A stretch of DNA of 64,000 nucleotides from Dermatemys mawii (lineage: Eukaryota; Chordata; Testudines; Dermatemydidae): positions 62,866,333 to 62,930,332 of the forward strand of contig ML677334.1 in NCBI GenBank assembly GCA_007922305.1, written 5' to 3'. The notes under the pieces were generated by a model. The model saw only the letters and a program-made list of their open reading frames with translations, searched no databases and was not told where the DNA came from. Shown in pieces: positions 61,013 to 64,000 of the stretch (positions are counted from its first letter, which is position 1; every line of letters begins with the position of its first letter). The position numbers were made by a program, and so were the translations under genes.

Positions 61013-61822
61013 TGTCATAAGCATAAAGTAGCCTAGAATTCCTGCTTACCTGTAAGGAGTTAAGAAGCTAAAAGAAACCTGGTTGGCACCTGACCAAAAG
61101 AACCAATGGGGACCGAAGATGCTTTCAAATCTGAGGGAGGGAAACTTTTGTCTGTGTGCTTTGTCTGTTTTTTTCGCTCACTTTGGGGATTTCAAAGGAA
61201 CCAGACCAGTTTCTTCTCTTTATCTAAGTCTATATTTCTAAGCAGCACAAGGAGTAAGTAAATAGCCAGGCAAGGCGGTTTAAGTTTTATATTTGTTTCT
61301 CACTAGTGAATTTTTCAGGTTTTTAGGGAAATATCCCTGTGTTTTCTCTGTAACTTTGAAACTCAGCAGAGTTTCAAACGCTGTGGTGTGGGTTTTTTTC
61401 TTTGATTCTTTTTGTGACTGTAAAGTATTTTTCCATTGATTTTTATAAAGGTACATTGTTTCTTTCTTTTTTCCTTTAATTGACATCTTTCTTTTAAGAA
61501 TCTGGCTGATTTTTTCCATTGTGTAAGATCCAGGCTTTGGATCATCTCACCTAGGAAAATTGGTGAGGGGTTTATTCTCAAGCCTTTCCCAGGAAGGAGG
61601 TATAGGCTTGGGGGGATTTGGGGGAAGGAGGAGGGCTCCAAGTGGCCCTGCCCCTCGTTCTTGGGGGACACTTGGTGGTGGCAGCGTACTGTTCCAGACA
61701 CAGGAGAAACTTGAGTCTTGGGGAAGTTTTAACCTAAGCTGATAAAATAAACTTAGGAGGTCTTTTCATGTGGGTCCCCACATCTGTACCCTAGAGTTCA
61801 GAGTGGGGAGGGAACCCTGACA
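61013..61822 (+). mobile_element. Solo LTR of an endogenous retrovirus-type element (810 bp)
   Basis: The segment starts TGTCATAAGC and ends CCCTGACA, so it has TG...CA ends with a short inverted terminal TGTCA/TGACA. It is flanked by aagtc (61008-61012) and aggtc (61823-61827), a 5-bp target-site duplication with one change. No internal retroviral genes lie next to it, so it is a solo LTR left by recombination. The opening sequence (taaggagttaagaagctaaa, acctgaccaaaagaaccaat) resembles an LTR family I recall from turtles. Orientation is inferred from that recall. Confidence 0.8.
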
Positions 61823-61827
61823 AGGTC

Positions 61828-62169
61828 ATACGTTCACTTTAAATGCTGAGGTTCTATAATGCTGTCAAACACTATCCTCCCTGGAAAAATGCTTGTAAAG
61901 TTGAAATTGATTATACAATTAGTTGACATGATGCAGAACATGATCTGTCCTGGACTATGCGGATTGGTTAGTCATAGTTAACTTTGTGTCAGGTAACCAC
62001 ATTTTCTGCAGTCATGTTCACACACAAACATGTAGACAAAGCCTTGAAAAAGATAAGAGATTTGAGTAAAATTTACATAACACTAAGAACCCGGTTCCTG
62101 TACAATTTGCATAATACTAAAACCCTTTGAAGACATCGGTGACACTGAACAACAACAACAAAGAGATAT
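61828..62169. other. Unassigned DNA
   Basis: Nothing recognised. Confidence 0.4.
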
Positions 62170-62665
62170 TTAAAAGAGTCATAGGCTCCAAGGCCAGAAG
62201 GGACCACCATGTGAAGGATCATAGACTTTGGACCTAAACCCACAGGTAGTGCTCAGGCCAGACCCATCACCTAGGCAGCCAGAGAAGGGAACTGCTGAAG
62301 TGCTAGATTGTAAAGGGATCCGCCCCATAGCTTCTAATTGAGGGAAACATCCTGCAGTGTTAAATAGTGTGGGGCCAAGAACTGATCTCTACAGGATTAC
62401 ACTAGAAACACATCTGCTCTATGATTCCTCATTTATAATTACATTTTAAGAGCTATAAATTAGCCAGATTTTAATCCATTTAATGTGTGCCTGTTGAAAT
62501 TATATCATTCTAGTTTTTTTAATCAAAATGTCACATGGTACAAAATCAAATGTCCTACAGAAGAAATCTATGTATATTACATCAATACTATTACCTTTAC
62601 TTTCATCAAAGAAGATATCAACTTAGTCTGACAGGATCTATTTTTCATAAACCCATAACCCCTCC
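62170..62665 (-). mobile_element. CR1 fragment, antisense
   Basis: It begins with agtcataggctccaaggcca and agaagggaccacc (inverted 3' tail). It continues with gtggggccaagaactgatct, taatcaaaatgtcacatggt and ctgacaggatctatttttca, which are inverted CR1 reverse transcriptase coding remnants. The middle of the element is deleted. It belongs to a different CR1 subfamily from the 17 kb and 31 kb copies, judged by the tail. Confidence 0.8.
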
Positions 62666-63427
62666 CACCTCGTCCTGATTTTTCACACTTGTTATCTGAT
62701 CAGCTATCTAGGACTATCTATATAGACTCAATCTATAGTTCCTAGAACTGGTAGCTCTTATGAAACACGAATTTCACATTCAAATGACCATAGACTATCA
62801 TGTCCAATACGACTAACAGAATCAGACTGCTTGTGTCAGAGTTAATAAGCAAATCCTAACCAAAGCAATCTCCATGCCACAATCTGAGCCAAATCCATAC
62901 TGAAATTTTGCAAAGATGTCTATTATAAACTGGGTAACTGCTTCTTTAATTATTGTAGTTAATAAAATTATAATAAGTTTCTCTCAGGCAAGTGATGTTT
63001 ATCTATTGGGTCTGTCTACATGAAAATTGAGTATTGTGTACTTCACAATTAATGCCTATTTACAGTCTGAGCAAAATGCTAATTGAGTGATTGCAAGGTC
63101 TCCAAGGGAGACTCTAGACAGGAAAACACAAGCAGCAGGGTCTTTCCTGTTTGCACAGGAAGACAGTGGATTTTTGGATTATAACTGTAAGGACAAAGGC
63201 ATACTCTAGATCTTTCCACTGAGCAGGCAAAAAAACAGTGTGACTTAAATCATGAAGAGGATAGCTAAGCCTGCCTTTAATAGGCTAGAATGATTTGGGG
63301 TCAGCTTTTGTTCTATATGCTATGACAATGTCCTGTTAGTTAAGTTTAGGCTCCAGAAAGCATTATTATTTTATTTTGTATGTTAGCCTTTGTTTCCAAT
63401 ATTTCTTCTTGCTATCATTTGAATCTT
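62666..63427. other. Unassigned AT-rich DNA
   Basis: Nothing recognised with confidence; the first part could be further decayed CR1. Confidence 0.35.
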
Positions 63428-63720
63428 TGGCCTGGACTACACTGGGGGGGGCGGGGTTTCAATCTAAGATACATAACTTCAGCTACATGAATAGTGTAGC
63501 TGAACTCGGCGTATCTTAGGTTGACTTACCTGGCCGTCCACGAGTCGACCGCTGTCGCTTCCCCATTGACTCCGCTTCTGCCTCTTGCATAGGCAGAGTT
63601 CCGGAGTTGACGGGGAGTGCAGTCAGGGATTGATTTATCGTGTCTACAGTAGACATGATAAATCAATCCCGGATAGATCGATCATTGTCCACCAATCCAG
63701 TGGGTAGTGAAGACGTATCC
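63428..63720. mobile_element. Palindrome-rich MITE, second copy
   Basis: It matches the 54180-54476 element in order and wording. It holds two hairpins: cttcagctac/gtagctgaa around 63478-63505, and gattgatttatcgtgtctac (63628-63647) against 63649-63668 with one wobble-type mismatch. Non-coding. Confidence 0.85.
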
Positions 63721-64000
63721 TTTGTGTGCAAATAAACATACTTGTTTTCTCTATAACTCAGTATAAATGCTATGTGGTAAGTGGAGTGGTTTTCTAAGGT
63801 GTAACTGGTAAGCTATAGTGCTGTGATTCTTTGGGAATCAAGGATCTGGGAATTCTGTGATCTGGCAGTCCATGGCCTGAACATGTCAGGCGGATGATCA
63901 GAGGGCTTGAGGTTTGGTGTGCACCTTTTGTTAGCCTACAGGATGACAGTGGAGCCTGTGTAGTCTGAAAAGGGAGTGCTTGTGCTTCCTGTAACTGGTG
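63721..64000. other. Unassigned DNA to the window edge
   Basis: No feature recognised. Confidence 0.4.

Overview
The window reads as non-coding nuclear DNA of a sauropsid, most probably a turtle. The evidence is the repeat set: CR1 non-LTR retrotransposons, the tail of the turtle tRNA-derived SINE (cttgtggcaccttagagact and its reverse complement), amniote MIR-type SINEs, many short hAT elements with 8-bp target-site duplications, several other MITE families with CTACAC-type ends, and a solo LTR. Base composition is AT-rich with islands of GC-rich transposon sequence. I found no intact host gene, no convincing exon chain and no CpG-island promoter, so the window is probably intergenic or a deep intron. 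Family assignments rest on recognition by eye, not on a search.

Layout. 1-4 kb: unassigned AT-rich DNA. 4.0-4.14 kb: a SINE insertion folded back on itself between 12-bp target-site duplications. 5.9-7.6 kb (minus): a nearly full-length but broken intronless gene of about 562 codons, from an uncharacterised multicopy family, with a cluster of five C/EBP-ATF-like sites upstream. 9.2-10.1 kb: a hAT-like element with an internal ~82-bp tandem array, followed by a CR1 3' end. 14.8-15.1 kb: a short hAT element. 17.1-19.3 kb: an old antisense CR1. 20-29 kb: SINEs, MITEs and GC-rich hAT elements, including one nested inside another. 31.6-33.3 kb: a better preserved antisense CR1 with a recognisable reverse transcriptase. 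36.0-36.6 kb: an old two-unit tandem duplication of ~301 bp.

36.9-46.1 kb: a large diverged inverted duplication. Both arms carry the same non-LTR retrotransposon, already split by the same MITE. The right arm runs on into the endonuclease half of that element (to ~47.4 kb). The right arm also has a tRNA-like sequence missing from the left arm, and a perfect 27-bp hairpin.

47-56 kb: MIR and SINE remnants and unassigned sequence. 56.3-58.9 kb: a cluster of four hAT-derived elements. 61.0-61.8 kb: a solo LTR. 62.2-62.7 kb: a CR1 fragment. 63.4-63.7 kb: a palindrome-rich MITE.

Nothing here forms an operon or pathway; the story is one of mobile elements. The best candidate for an undescribed system is the 5.9-7.9 kb gene and its upstream motif cluster. 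Its zinc-binding pairs and two spaced aspartates suggest, but do not prove, a transposase-like protein.
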